Shown here in pieces: positions 1-7,472 of a stretch of 15,827 nucleotides of DNA; position 1 is the first letter of the stretch; each line of letters starts with the position of its first letter. This DNA is from JAQBGV01 sp032128395 (lineage in GTDB: Bacteria; Planctomycetota; UBA8108; UBA1146). Under the pieces are notes generated by a model that saw nothing but the letters and a program-made list of their open reading frames with translations, ran no database searches and was not told the DNA's origin. Position numbers and translations under genes: made by a program. Location of the stretch: the NCBI GenBank assembly GCA_032128395.1, contig JAQBGV010000044.1, positions 1-15,827 on the forward strand, read 5' to 3'.

Positions 1-271
1 ACACCTTCAAAAGTACGACGATGATGCGCAGGATGGAGACCAATCGCTCGTTGCGCGCCCGGAGGATCTCGATGGTCTGCAGCAGGCCCTCAACGGTCCT
101 GTCCGAGGATGTGGGCAGCGAGACCACTCCCCCCCCGGCCGACCGCAACCACCCCCTCGCGGTCGACTCCGGAACCCCCAGTTCCATTGCTGTTCGAATA
201 CTCCCCGTTGCCTGAACGAGGTTCTTCAGGCGGTGATCATTCTTCTGCTGAACTCGAGCTGGATTGGTCAC
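1..271 (-). CDS. Transposase/integrase-type protein, N-terminal part (runs off left edge)
   Basis: The minus strand is open from a GTG at 269-271 to the window edge, giving 90 residues with no stop. The translation is protein-like: a basic segment (VTNPARVQQKNDHRLKNLVQ), then a helix-turn-helix-like stretch at about residues 25-44 that includes ELGVPESTARGWL, then a leucine/isoleucine-rich amphipathic helix at 58-90. HTH followed by a coil is the usual start of DDE/rve-type transposases, and 'GVP.STARGWL' resembles the HTH of integrase-core transposases common in Planctomycetota. The catalytic domain would lie beyond the edge, so no DDE residues can be checked. No ATG, GTG or TTG occurs in this frame for at least 40 codons upstream, so the GTG is the best start. 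The family name rests on memory of the motif. An unrelated HTH regulator is the main alternative. Confidence 0.55.
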   Translation of the reverse strand, partial: MTNPARVQQKNDHRLKNLVQATGSIRTAMELGVPESTARGWLRSAGGGVVSLPTSSDRTVEGLLQTIEILRARNERLVSILRIIVVLLKV

Positions 272-375
272 GCCCTGATGATACTGCTGCCCCCCAACGT
301 CTCGCCCCCCCCGGTGTTGGAGGCGATCTGTCGAGCTGGTATCATTCGCGGGAACTCGCGGAAAAAGTCCAATAG
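1..375 (-). mobile_element. Probable end of an insertion element carrying the transposase
   Basis: The partial transposase gene (start at 271) is followed by about 100 bp of minus-strand leader. At about 373-376 recognisable WD40 sequence begins abruptly, directly after an in-frame TAG. A short non-coding end between a transposase start and a truncated host gene is what an element boundary looks like. The other end, its terminal inverted repeat and the target-site duplication all lie outside the window, so the exact border (somewhere in about 340-376) is inferred. A short inverted repeat, cgcgggaactcgcg, lies near the presumed tip at about 346-360. Confidence 0.38.
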
Positions 376-849
376 GTGGTGAGAAGCAGCTCGGCGGTCC
401 GGATCTGGAAGCGGGTCGAGGGGGACCGTTGGCGGAACATCGCCTCGCTCCCCGACCCGCGCCCCCGCTTCAGCCAGGGGGCGCGCTTCTCCGCGGATGG
501 ACGGTTCCTCGCGGTGGCAGGATCGGCGCGACTCCAACTCTTCGACATGGAGAGTGGAAAACGGCTCCACGAACTCGAGCTCGAGCCCCCCGAGCGCCAG
601 AGCGGCCCTCTCCCGGTCGGCGTGGAGTTCTCCGCGGATGGGAAGCGGGTCCACACCATCGGTCATGCGTTCCGGACCTGGGACCGGCAGACCGGCGAGA
701 AGCTCGAGGAGGTGCCGCTCGGCATCGATCACTCGAAGAAGGACCCTGCGTACTTCTACGGGACCGGGCTGTGGCGATCTCCCGATGGCGAACGGCTGGC
801 GGTGAGGGTCGGCGACAAGCCGCTGCGGATCTATCGGATCCGGAGTTGA
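376..849 (+). pseudogene. WD40-repeat protein, C-terminal remnant truncated at its 5' end
   Basis: The 157-residue frame starts with GTG immediately after an in-frame TAG (373-375) and ends with TGA at 847-849. It contains about three WD40-like blades, visible as repeated 'FSADGR(F/V)..' strands paired with 'VRIWKR', 'LQLFDMESGK' and 'FRTWDRQTGEK', and a final blade 'WRSPDGERLAVRVGDKPLRIYRIRS'. WD40 propellers normally need six to eight blades, so this is about the last half of a domain. No signal peptide, ribosome-binding site or N-terminal module precedes it. The homology begins right where the putative insertion element ends, so I read it as a gene cut by that insertion. It could still be transcribed from a promoter in the element. 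Confidence 0.55.
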
Positions 850-870
850 CAGCGTCGGGACACGGCGCAC

Positions 871-911
871 AAAAACACAACCCCTCGCGAGCAGAGCTCG
901 CGAGGGGTTGT
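871..911 (-). terminator. Rho-independent terminator of the dockerin-protein gene
   Basis: A perfect 16-bp stem (acaacccctcgcgagc paired with its complement) with an AGA loop spans 877-911. Read on the minus strand it is followed by GTTTTT (871-876), the classic hairpin plus U-tract, 20 bp beyond the stop codon at 931. On the plus strand the tail is only TTCCT, so it may also stop transcripts from the WD40 remnant, but less efficiently. Confidence 0.8.
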
Positions 912-930
912 TCCTAGCGTGCTCTACGCC

Positions 931-2181
931 TCAACTATCCGCGTCATTGTTGCAGCCCAGGCCATCGCCCGTGGTCGCGTCGATGTCGGCGGTCGGGAAC
1001 GGCGCCAGCGGCGCCGGTCCGTCGAGGAACTGGTAGTTGAAGATGTAGATCGCGTCGGCGACTTCGATCGACGAGTCGTCGTTCGAATCGCACGCGTCAT
1101 CGCAGAACGGGCTCGGACCGCCCTGGAAGAGGAAGTTCAACTCGAAGACGCCGTCGGCGATGTTGACGATGACGTCGTGGTTGCAATCGCCGCGGAGGAA
1201 CGTGTTGAAGTTCACCACGGTCACGGAACCGTCGGAGGTCGAGGCGGCGGTGAAACCACCCGTCCCGTGAACGACGCCGTTGTTGATCGCGGGCGTGCCG
1301 ATACCGTCGGTGAAGGCCAGGGCGCTCACGCCCACGCCGATCGCGTCCCAGGTCACCGTGACCACGTCGGTCGTCGATTGGCCCGCGGGGATCTGGTTGT
1401 CGAGCGGAGAGGAGGTATCCATGATGATGCCGATCACCAGCTCACCGCCACCGCTCGAGGAGTCGATGAAGTCGGCGCCGACGGTGTTCCCGACGCTGTT
1501 CACTTCTATGACCGCAGGAGAGTAGGTGAGCGCGATGGAAACTCCGTCCACCGGGCCCGCTCCAGCGCAGTTTTCCAACGTGATCGTCGAGTCGACCGTG
1601 GTTCCCAGAAGACCCTGCGTGCTGTCCGCGCTCAGGACCTCACATGTGACCTCCACGTCGCAGGGAATATTGACCGGCGGGATGCTTCCCCCTGCGACCA
1701 CGATGACTATCGTGACCGGCACAGCACCCAGGGTCTCGCAGAAGTTGATCTGCGTGCTTGTGGTGCCGACGATCGTGTAGTCCACATCGAAGAGGTCGGT
1801 GTTGCCGGTCGGAGGCAGAGAGTTCACTCCGAACAGGTCGATCACGACCCCGCAGGCGGCCCCGTTCGGGAACAATTGCACGTTTGCAAATCCGAGGGCG
1901 GTACCGATCCCACCCGGGTCGTTCAGACCCGCAGCTGCCGGGTTGACCGCCGCGCCATCCACCTGGAGGATCGCGGGATCGGAGCACATCCCGAACGACC
2001 ACCCTTGTACGACCGCCCCGTTCTGGCTGTCGAGGGATGCCGTCGTGCCGATCGCATCGCCCGGCGCACCCGACGCGAACGAACAAGTGAGGATGTAGTT
2101 AGGGTCTCCTCCCCCCGCGAAGGCAGTCGTCGCACAGAGGCACAACGCCAGGATCGCACTTCCCGTCACGAATCCACGCAT
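931..2181 (-). CDS. Secreted cohesin-like/dockerin-like protein
   Basis: A 416-residue exported protein. The ATG at 2181 is chosen because AGGA lies 9 bp upstream and the product opens with a clean signal peptide (MRGFVTGSAILALCLCATTAFA). An ATG two codons earlier (2187) is possible. After the signal come two beta-rich, cysteine-containing segments, about 23-175 and 176-325. The second (VDGVSIALTYSPAVIEV ... ITLENC) resembles cohesin/carbohydrate-binding-like beta-sandwiches. The C-terminus has two calcium loops of dockerin type: a D-x-N-x-D loop at about 332-343 ending NIAD, and D-S-N-D-D at about 365-376 ending EVAD. Each is followed by a hydrophobic helix (FELNFLF, IYIFNYQF). In clostridia dockerins bind cohesins. 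In planctomycetes such modules are common on cell-surface proteins with no known scaffold. The ligand or substrate is unknown. The gene is monocistronic, with a strong terminator 20 bp downstream. Confidence 0.85.
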   Translation of the reverse strand: MRGFVTGSAILALCLCATTAFAGGGDPNYILTCSFASGAPGDAIGTTASLDSQNGAVVQGWSFGMCSDPAILQVDGAAVNPAAAGLNDPGGIGTALGFANVQLFPNGAACGVVIDLFGVNSLPPTGNTDLFDVDYTIVGTTSTQINFCETLGAVPVTIVIVVAGGSIPPVNIPCDVEVTCEVLSADSTQGLLGTTVDSTITLENCAGAGPVDGVSIALTYSPAVIEVNSVGNTVGADFIDSSSGGGELVIGIIMDTSSPLDNQIPAGQSTTDVVTVTWDAIGVGVSALAFTDGIGTPAINNGVVHGTGGFTAASTSDGSVTVVNFNTFLRGDCNHDVIVNIADGVFELNFLFQGGPSPFCDDACDSNDDSSIEVADAIYIFNYQFLDGPAPLAPFPTADIDATTGDGLGCNNDADS

Positions 2182-2499
2182 GATCATCGTTCCTTTCACA
2201 GACCAACGGGGGAGTGCGACCCGCACCCCACCTCCCCAGATTCCTCGCATCTGAGTTCCCAACGGCGCACACCACCCGTTCGCCGATCCTCCTCGCAGTC
2301 GGCAGAACTTGGAGAACGCCCTCCGATCCGCCGGAGCGACTCAGGCCTGTCACCGCGAACGACGAACGGACGTCATTCGAAATCACGGGCACCTGTGTCC
2401 AGGGGCACTATGTCGGGGATCGGCCGATTTCAGACCCGGGACCGTCTCCAGGTCCCGCTTGCCCAACCTCCTCGAACCGCCCCACTAAGTCGACGCCGC

Positions 2500-2536
2500 C
2501 ACACCTCGGGCGAAACGCCGCACACCTCGGGCGAAA
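2500..2536. repeat. Two-copy 21-bp tandem repeat
   Basis: The 16-mer cacacctcgggcgaaa occurs at 2500-2515 and again, identical, at 2521-2536, a period of 21 bp. On the minus strand one frame reads it as FARGVRRFARGV, a 7-residue duplication inside a short open frame without a start codon. With two copies it could be a replication-slippage product or a pair of protein-binding sites. Confidence 0.7.
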
Positions 2537-3211
2537 AGATAGCGCTCGAACTCCATCGGTCGTGGCGGATCGGATCTGTCCGACGCCGGAGAAGTCCGGC
2601 ACTCGACAATCGCGTATTTCGACTTCCACCTCGTCGAGGGGACACCCGTGGGCGTCCTCTTGTAGACCCGATAGAGCCCAGAGATGCCGCAATGTTAGTG
2701 GATGCAGACCGGAAAGCCAAGAGCCTGTTGGTCTTTCTCCGGCTACGTGCCCGATCTGGCGGGAGATCACCGGTTGCGGTCGTCGCGGTCCGGACCGGGA
2801 AAGTCGCCCGCATGTCGTCGGGGGGCGGAAAGGTCGCTGGTGGCGCCCCCCTGGTCCGAGGAAGGGGAAATGGCGGTCACTGCACAGTGGGGGAATGAGA
2901 TCGGGCGAGGTGCCCATCGATGCGACGACTGGCGATACGGGGAAACGCAACGCGGGGAGCAGAGTCGAGGACGATCAGCTCGGCGGGTCTTCCAGATCAG
3001 GAAGAAACCCGGCCGCGCCGGCGAATGTCTGGCCCATCCGGAAAGGAGTGAGGAGTGAGGAGCAAACCAGGCCTGACGATTCTTTTGCGCCGGTCGCGAC
3101 CGGGAAATATATCTGCTTCATCCGAGGCCTCCACGGTATTCGGCCCCCCCCTCGGGGGGTCCACCGACCCGGGAGTACGTATTGACCACAGTCTCAATAG
3201 ATCACTCGATC

Positions 3212-3225
3212 GTGATCCAGATCAC
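3212..3225. promoter_or_regulatory. Possible CRP/FNR-family binding site
   Basis: The perfect palindrome gtgatc-ca-gatcac matches the GTGA-N6-TCAC core of CRP-type sites and is close to the FNR pattern TGAT-N4-ATCA. A second overlapping inverted repeat (gatcac, 6 bp, gtgatc) starts just upstream at about 3200. No gene start lies nearby: the closest downstream start is about 1 kb away at 2181. A functional role is therefore doubtful. Confidence 0.2.
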
Positions 3226-3477
3226 CGCACTTTGAAGATCGACACTCCACCTTGGCGCGCCGACATCTCGTGTCAGAAGTTGTTGGAGACTCAATCCTTC
3301 AGGCAGCGATGGTAGCACTGCGGGGCGGGCAGTGTCTACCCTTTGGACTAACTTTCATGGCATTTGTAATGTCTTCTGGGCATCAGCAGCATGGATATAC
3401 ACCGACGAGATGACATGAGTCATGAATGGTCGGCGATCGGGTCGACCGAACCGTCTGATGCGCGCACTTCTGGGCGC

Positions 3478-6400
3478 TCACTTCTGGCGAGCGAGAAACT
3501 CGATCAGGTCGCGGATCTCCGATGGCTCGAGGGCGAAGTGGACCTGTGGCATCGCGCTCGGTTCCCCTGGCGAGGTCGAGTATCCCTCCGAGATCTTCGC
3601 GCTCGGGAGGATGATCGACTCGAGGAGATCGGAGCGGCTGCGTGCGGCGCCGATCGAAGAGAGGTCGGGACCCGCGACCCCGCCATCGCCCTCCGCGATG
3701 TGGCAGCGGCTGCACTGGGCGACCGGGTGGTCGCGGAAGAGGTGTCGCCCTCGGGCAGCGTCTCCCCCCTCGAGCGCGACGATATACGGGGCGATTTCGT
3801 CCCCCTCGGGGAGGGCAGCGCGCCACGCTTCGACCAAGCGGACCAGCGCATCGCTGCCGCGGGTCTCCGCCGCGACGATCGTGTCGAGGGCGAGGGCCGG
3901 AGCGAGGTTTCCTGCGGTGAAACGATCGAGCAGTGCCGCCAGCAGTTCGTCGGCGCGGGGGTCCTCGAGACGACCGAGCGAGGCGATCGTCCCCTGGCGC
4001 TCCTCGAGGGCCCCTACTTCGAGGGCGGTGGCGATGCCGATGAAGCGGGCCTCGGGATCGGGGCAGAGTTCACGCGCACGCACTCGGAGCGCCGGAGATT
4101 CGCTCGCGAGCGCACCCGCGAGCGCGGCGTCGCGAACCGTGGCGTCCTCTGCCGCGAGCTGATCGAGTGCGACGAGCCGGGAATCCACGGACTCGTCGGA
4201 ATCGACGAGGATCGAACGATTCAACTCGACCGGGAGGTGGACACGGTACTGCCCGGCGAGCCGGCGGGCATCGGCTCCCACCGATCCGGTGGCGAGGACC
4301 GCCAGCGCGGGGAGCTGCGCTGCGAGCACCGGTTGCAGGCTCTCCAGATCGCGGACGCCACCCTCCACCCATCGCACTTCTCCCTGCACCCGCTCCCGCA
4401 GCGCCGGCTCGGTCCACTCGGCGAGCGCAGCGAGTGCCTCGCGGCGCGCGAGCACGGGGAGGCCAGGGTCGGCCGCGAGAGAGAGGAGCGAAGACGCCCG
4501 TTCCGCTCCACCCTCGTCGAGCGCGGCGGCGATCACCCTTCTTAGGAGTGGGAGGTTCCCTTCGGAATCGGGGCCGCTTCCGATCGGGCGCTCCCAGGTT
4601 CCATCGGGTCGCTGCCAGCCGATCTGGAGGTGATCGAGGCCGGTGCCCTCGATGTGGCGCGCATCGATGCGCACCTTTTCCCCCGCCACCAGGTGAATCG
4701 GCGCAGACACCTGCCCGGGCTGTTCATCCCACACCGCACGAGCGACCCACCCATCGACGCGGGCGACCAGCGCCAGGCTCTTCGGATCGCCTTCGCGTGA
4801 GACGAAGAGCACCGATTGGTCATCGCTCGAGATTGCGAACCGGTATTCGCCACTCACGGGGGCCTCGATCGTGCCCTGGAGACGACAGGCGTAGCGATCG
4901 CCGAGATCGCCCCCGGTGTCGGCGACATCGAGCCGTGCGGTCTGGGTCGCCTCGCCAGCGTAGATCTCGGGGGCGGTGGGGTCGAGTTTCGCCGGATCCG
5001 CGCTCTCGGGAAGAGCGAAGAGCTCGCGCGTCAGCCGAACGCGCGTTCGTGGGGGCGTGTCATCGAGGGTCCGCCCGGAGCGGAGCCGCGGAGCGAGATC
5101 TGCGAGAGCGGCGCGCGCTCCAGCGATCGGCACGTCGTAGATCGCTCGGGCGCACTCGATGACGAGGCTCTCGTCGGCATCTCCGAGGAATTGGGCGATC
5201 CGCGGATCCTCGAAGCGGCGAAGAGTGAGCAGTGCGACGCGACGGACCGCGGCGCTCGGATCGTCGGAGAGCGCGAGAACTCGATCCACATCGCCGATCC
5301 GGAAGAGGGCGAAGGAGACGGCGTGGCGCAGGACGACATCGCGGTCGTCGTTGGCGCGAGCGCACGCGACGAGCGGCGCGATCGCGGTGGCATCGCCGAT
5401 CTTTCCGAGGGCATTCGCGGCGAACGCACGCACTCGAAGGCTCGGATCGACGAGGCGAGCGATGAGCGCGTCGAGCGAAGCACCATCGCCCAGGTCCCCG
5501 AGCACCTGACAGGTCTGCGCGCGCACGTGCGGGTCTCCGTCGTCGATCAAGTCTCGGAGCGTCTCCCATCCGCGATCGGTGAGGCTCGGAATCCGCCCGA
5601 TCTGGCCGAGTCCCCAGATCGCGTGGAGGCGGGGGATCGTCCGCGGTTGACGGGTCGCCATCGCGATGAAGACCGCCTCACCCTGGACCCCCCGCCGGAC
5701 GAGCTCCCATTGGGTTCGCAGGCGCACCCGCTGGTCGACGTGGGCGAGGTGAATCGCGAGTTCGACCGTCGGTAGATTTGCGAACCCTTGCCGAAAGATG
5801 CGAGCGACGTCGAACGCGGTCTGCGAATCGATCGCGCGGGGATCCTCGACCGTGTAGATGCGCCCCTCGCCGTTCTGCACCCAACCGTTCCCCCAGTCGG
5901 CGATGTAGACCCGGCCGTCGATCCCGAAGTCGACGTCGGTGCACAGCACCTTGTCCGCGAACGGGTGCTCATCGACCATGCGAAAGCCGGCGCCGTCCTC
6001 CTCGACCGCAAAGCTCAGGACTGCCGAGTGCGACGCGCCGCCGCGGAAGTCGCAGATGAAGAAGTGGTGGTCGTAGCGACCGGGGAGCCCCCAACCCGGG
6101 TAGTGGGCGAATCCCGATGGCCCGCTGGTGATGTGCGCGACCGGCGGCAGCGCCCAGGCGGGTTGCGCGTCGTGGCGAAGCCACCAGATCCCCTCCTGGT
6201 TCCACGGCCCGCGGCGGTTCGCGTCTTCGAGGGTCTGGTACTCCATCTGCCAACCGGTCTCGCCGCCGTCGACGATCTGCACCAAACGCGCCTTGTCGCC
6301 GCCGTCGGAGTTGTTGTCGACGGTGAACAGGTTGCCGTAGGCGTCGAAGGCGAGCTCCTGCGGGTTCCTCAACCCGTGGTGGACGATCTCGAGGTTGGAA

Positions 6401-7218
6401 CCGTCCGGCTCGCAGCGGAAGACCGCCCCCGAGTTCGGCGAGTGGAACAGCTGGCCATCGGGGAGCTCGATATGGTACCCGCGGTCTCCGATCGACCAGT
6501 AGAGGCGCCCGTCGGGCCCGAACACGAGCCCGTGCATGTCGTGTCCGCGCAGCGCGGTGCGGATTCCGTACCCGGTCGAGAGCACGGTCTTCTCATCGGC
6601 ATGACCATCGTCGTCGCGATCCCGGAGCAGATAGACGCTCGGGATGTTGGTGAAGTAGATCGCACCATCGCGGGCGAGCAATCCAGCGGCGGTACCGTCG
6701 AGCGGATCGCGATACCCAGCGGAGAAGATGATCGACGTGTCGGCGACGCCGTTGCCGTCGGTGTCTTCGAGCCGGCGGATCCTGTCCTCGAATTCGCGGT
6801 AGTAGTCCATCCCCCCCGCGCGGCGATCCTTCCACTTCTCGTACATCGCGAGCCGATCCTCGATCGTCTGCAGCGCGAGGTCGTCGAGCAGCCAGAAACT
6901 CGAAGAGCGGTTGTCCTCGATTCCTCGCTCCTGCCGGAAGGTCTCGGCGACGAAGAGGCGTCCCGCCTCGTCGATACAGAATGCGACCGGGTCGGTCACC
7001 AGTGGTTCGGCGGCGTAGATCCGCTTCACCAGCCCCTCGGGGATGACCACCGCATCGAAGGCACGGACCGCAGCTTCGGGCCACGGGAGCGGCGGAGGGC
7101 CGTCACCGTCGGCTGCGACGAGGCGCGAGGCGAACGCGCCGACCGCGAGCACGGTGGCAAGGGTCACGGCGAGGACCGGAGAGGTGAGCCTCCACGATCG
7201 GGTGAATCCGACGATCAT
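3478..7218 (-). CDS. PVC-type membrane-bound dehydrogenase with HEAT repeats, PA14-like domain and c-type haem motif
   Basis: A 1246-residue exported protein. The ATG at 7218 is chosen over upstream in-frame ATGs because GGAGG sits 5 bp before it and it opens directly onto a signal/anchor segment (SPVLAVTLATVLAVGAFA, about 13-30). Domains in order: a beta-propeller of the planctomycete 'membrane-bound dehydrogenase' family at about 55-470, with DTDGNGVAD (about 152-160) and DRDDDGHAD calcium loops and the motifs GHDMHGLVFGPDGRLYWSIG, GLRNPQELAFD and DFGIDGRVYIADW; HEAT-like helical repeats at about 485-715; a PA14-like beta domain at about 750-880 (SGEYRFAISSDDQSVLFV); a second HEAT-like block at about 890-1110; and a cytochrome c domain at about 1150-1246 with CSRCH at 1169-1173 and a possible distal Met in SAMPQ. 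The family is thought to oxidise sugars or alcohols in the periplasm and pass electrons to the fused haem. The substrate cannot be read from sequence. The haem domain is shorter than I expect for the family. Confidence 0.9.
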   Translation of the reverse strand: MIVGFTRSWRLTSPVLAVTLATVLAVGAFASRLVAADGDGPPPLPWPEAAVRAFDAVVIPEGLVKRIYAAEPLVTDPVAFCIDEAGRLFVAETFRQERGIEDNRSSSFWLLDDLALQTIEDRLAMYEKWKDRRAGGMDYYREFEDRIRRLEDTDGNGVADTSIIFSAGYRDPLDGTAAGLLARDGAIYFTNIPSVYLLRDRDDDGHADEKTVLSTGYGIRTALRGHDMHGLVFGPDGRLYWSIGDRGYHIELPDGQLFHSPNSGAVFRCEPDGSNLEIVHHGLRNPQELAFDAYGNLFTVDNNSDGGDKARLVQIVDGGETGWQMEYQTLEDANRRGPWNQEGIWWLRHDAQPAWALPPVAHITSGPSGFAHYPGWGLPGRYDHHFFICDFRGGASHSAVLSFAVEEDGAGFRMVDEHPFADKVLCTDVDFGIDGRVYIADWGNGWVQNGEGRIYTVEDPRAIDSQTAFDVARIFRQGFANLPTVELAIHLAHVDQRVRLRTQWELVRRGVQGEAVFIAMATRQPRTIPRLHAIWGLGQIGRIPSLTDRGWETLRDLIDDGDPHVRAQTCQVLGDLGDGASLDALIARLVDPSLRVRAFAANALGKIGDATAIAPLVACARANDDRDVVLRHAVSFALFRIGDVDRVLALSDDPSAAVRRVALLTLRRFEDPRIAQFLGDADESLVIECARAIYDVPIAGARAALADLAPRLRSGRTLDDTPPRTRVRLTRELFALPESADPAKLDPTAPEIYAGEATQTARLDVADTGGDLGDRYACRLQGTIEAPVSGEYRFAISSDDQSVLFVSREGDPKSLALVARVDGWVARAVWDEQPGQVSAPIHLVAGEKVRIDARHIEGTGLDHLQIGWQRPDGTWERPIGSGPDSEGNLPLLRRVIAAALDEGGAERASSLLSLAADPGLPVLARREALAALAEWTEPALRERVQGEVRWVEGGVRDLESLQPVLAAQLPALAVLATGSVGADARRLAGQYRVHLPVELNRSILVDSDESVDSRLVALDQLAAEDATVRDAALAGALASESPALRVRARELCPDPEARFIGIATALEVGALEERQGTIASLGRLEDPRADELLAALLDRFTAGNLAPALALDTIVAAETRGSDALVRLVEAWRAALPEGDEIAPYIVALEGGDAARGRHLFRDHPVAQCSRCHIAEGDGGVAGPDLSSIGAARSRSDLLESIILPSAKISEGYSTSPGEPSAMPQVHFALEPSEIRDLIEFLARQK

Positions 7219-7472
7219 TCCATCCTCCGCTCTGGCGTCTCGATGCGGGAATGTAGCGCGCATCGTTCCCGCCCGTCGAGCCCATCGATCACAAGGGGAC
7301 ACAGACCCCGCTAGAACGGTCGAGCCTCCGCAGCACCACGGTCCCGATCTCGTCAGGATGCCGGCTCACCGATCGACCGGAGAGGGTCCCCGGATAGGAG
7401 TCCCCCTCCGGTCCCATCCCACTCCGCATCGTACGCTTCCAGAGACTCTGTAGAGATCGGGAGCCGGGGCGG
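7219..7472. promoter_or_regulatory. Divergent promoter region with a leader hairpin
   Basis: This 254-bp spacer separates two outward-facing genes and must carry both promoters, though I cannot place convincing -35/-10 boxes in such GC-rich sequence. Toward the plus-strand gene lies an inverted repeat: gaccggag (7375-7382) pairs with ctccggtc (7406-7413), extended after one mismatch by three more G-C pairs. It ends 59 bp before the ATG at 7473, so it could fold in the 5' leader. Confidence 0.35.

Larger units (their letters stand above)
2182..3477. other. 1.3-kb stretch with no convincing gene
   Basis: It lies between the start of the dockerin-protein gene and the stop of the dehydrogenase gene. 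It should contain the promoter of the former and the 3' end of the latter, but I see no clear terminator. Long open frames occur on both strands (for example 2214-3185 +, 2408-2950 -), but their translations are rich in R, P, S and G with no domain, signal peptide or ribosome-binding site, as expected of random GC-rich DNA. Details inside: a 21-bp tandem repeat (2500-2536), a perfect 12-bp palindrome cggtccggaccg (2786-2797), a G/C hairpin around 3143-3159, a CRP-like palindrome (3212-3225), and a more AT-rich patch at about 3340-3425. It may be decayed sequence. Confidence 0.5.

Noticed and set aside
268..870. Minus-strand 200-codon open frame across the WD40 remnant
   Set aside because: It is a mirror of the WD40 coding frame. 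The true minus-strand gene here is in another frame, starting at 271.
2500..2536. Possible start of a CRISPR-like array
   Set aside because: There are only two copies with a 5-bp gap, so it is a short tandem repeat. There are no spacers and no cas genes.
919..2898. Plus-strand 659-codon open frame
   Set aside because: It is antisense to the dockerin-protein gene. Its translation is rich in R, D, V and H with no domain or ribosome-binding site, a usual artefact of high-GC coding DNA.
5788..7314. Plus-strand 508-codon open frame, and 3391-4545 (384 codons) and 4816-5775 (319 codons) on the same strand
   Set aside because: All are antisense to the dehydrogenase gene, whose domains and haem motif are unmistakable.
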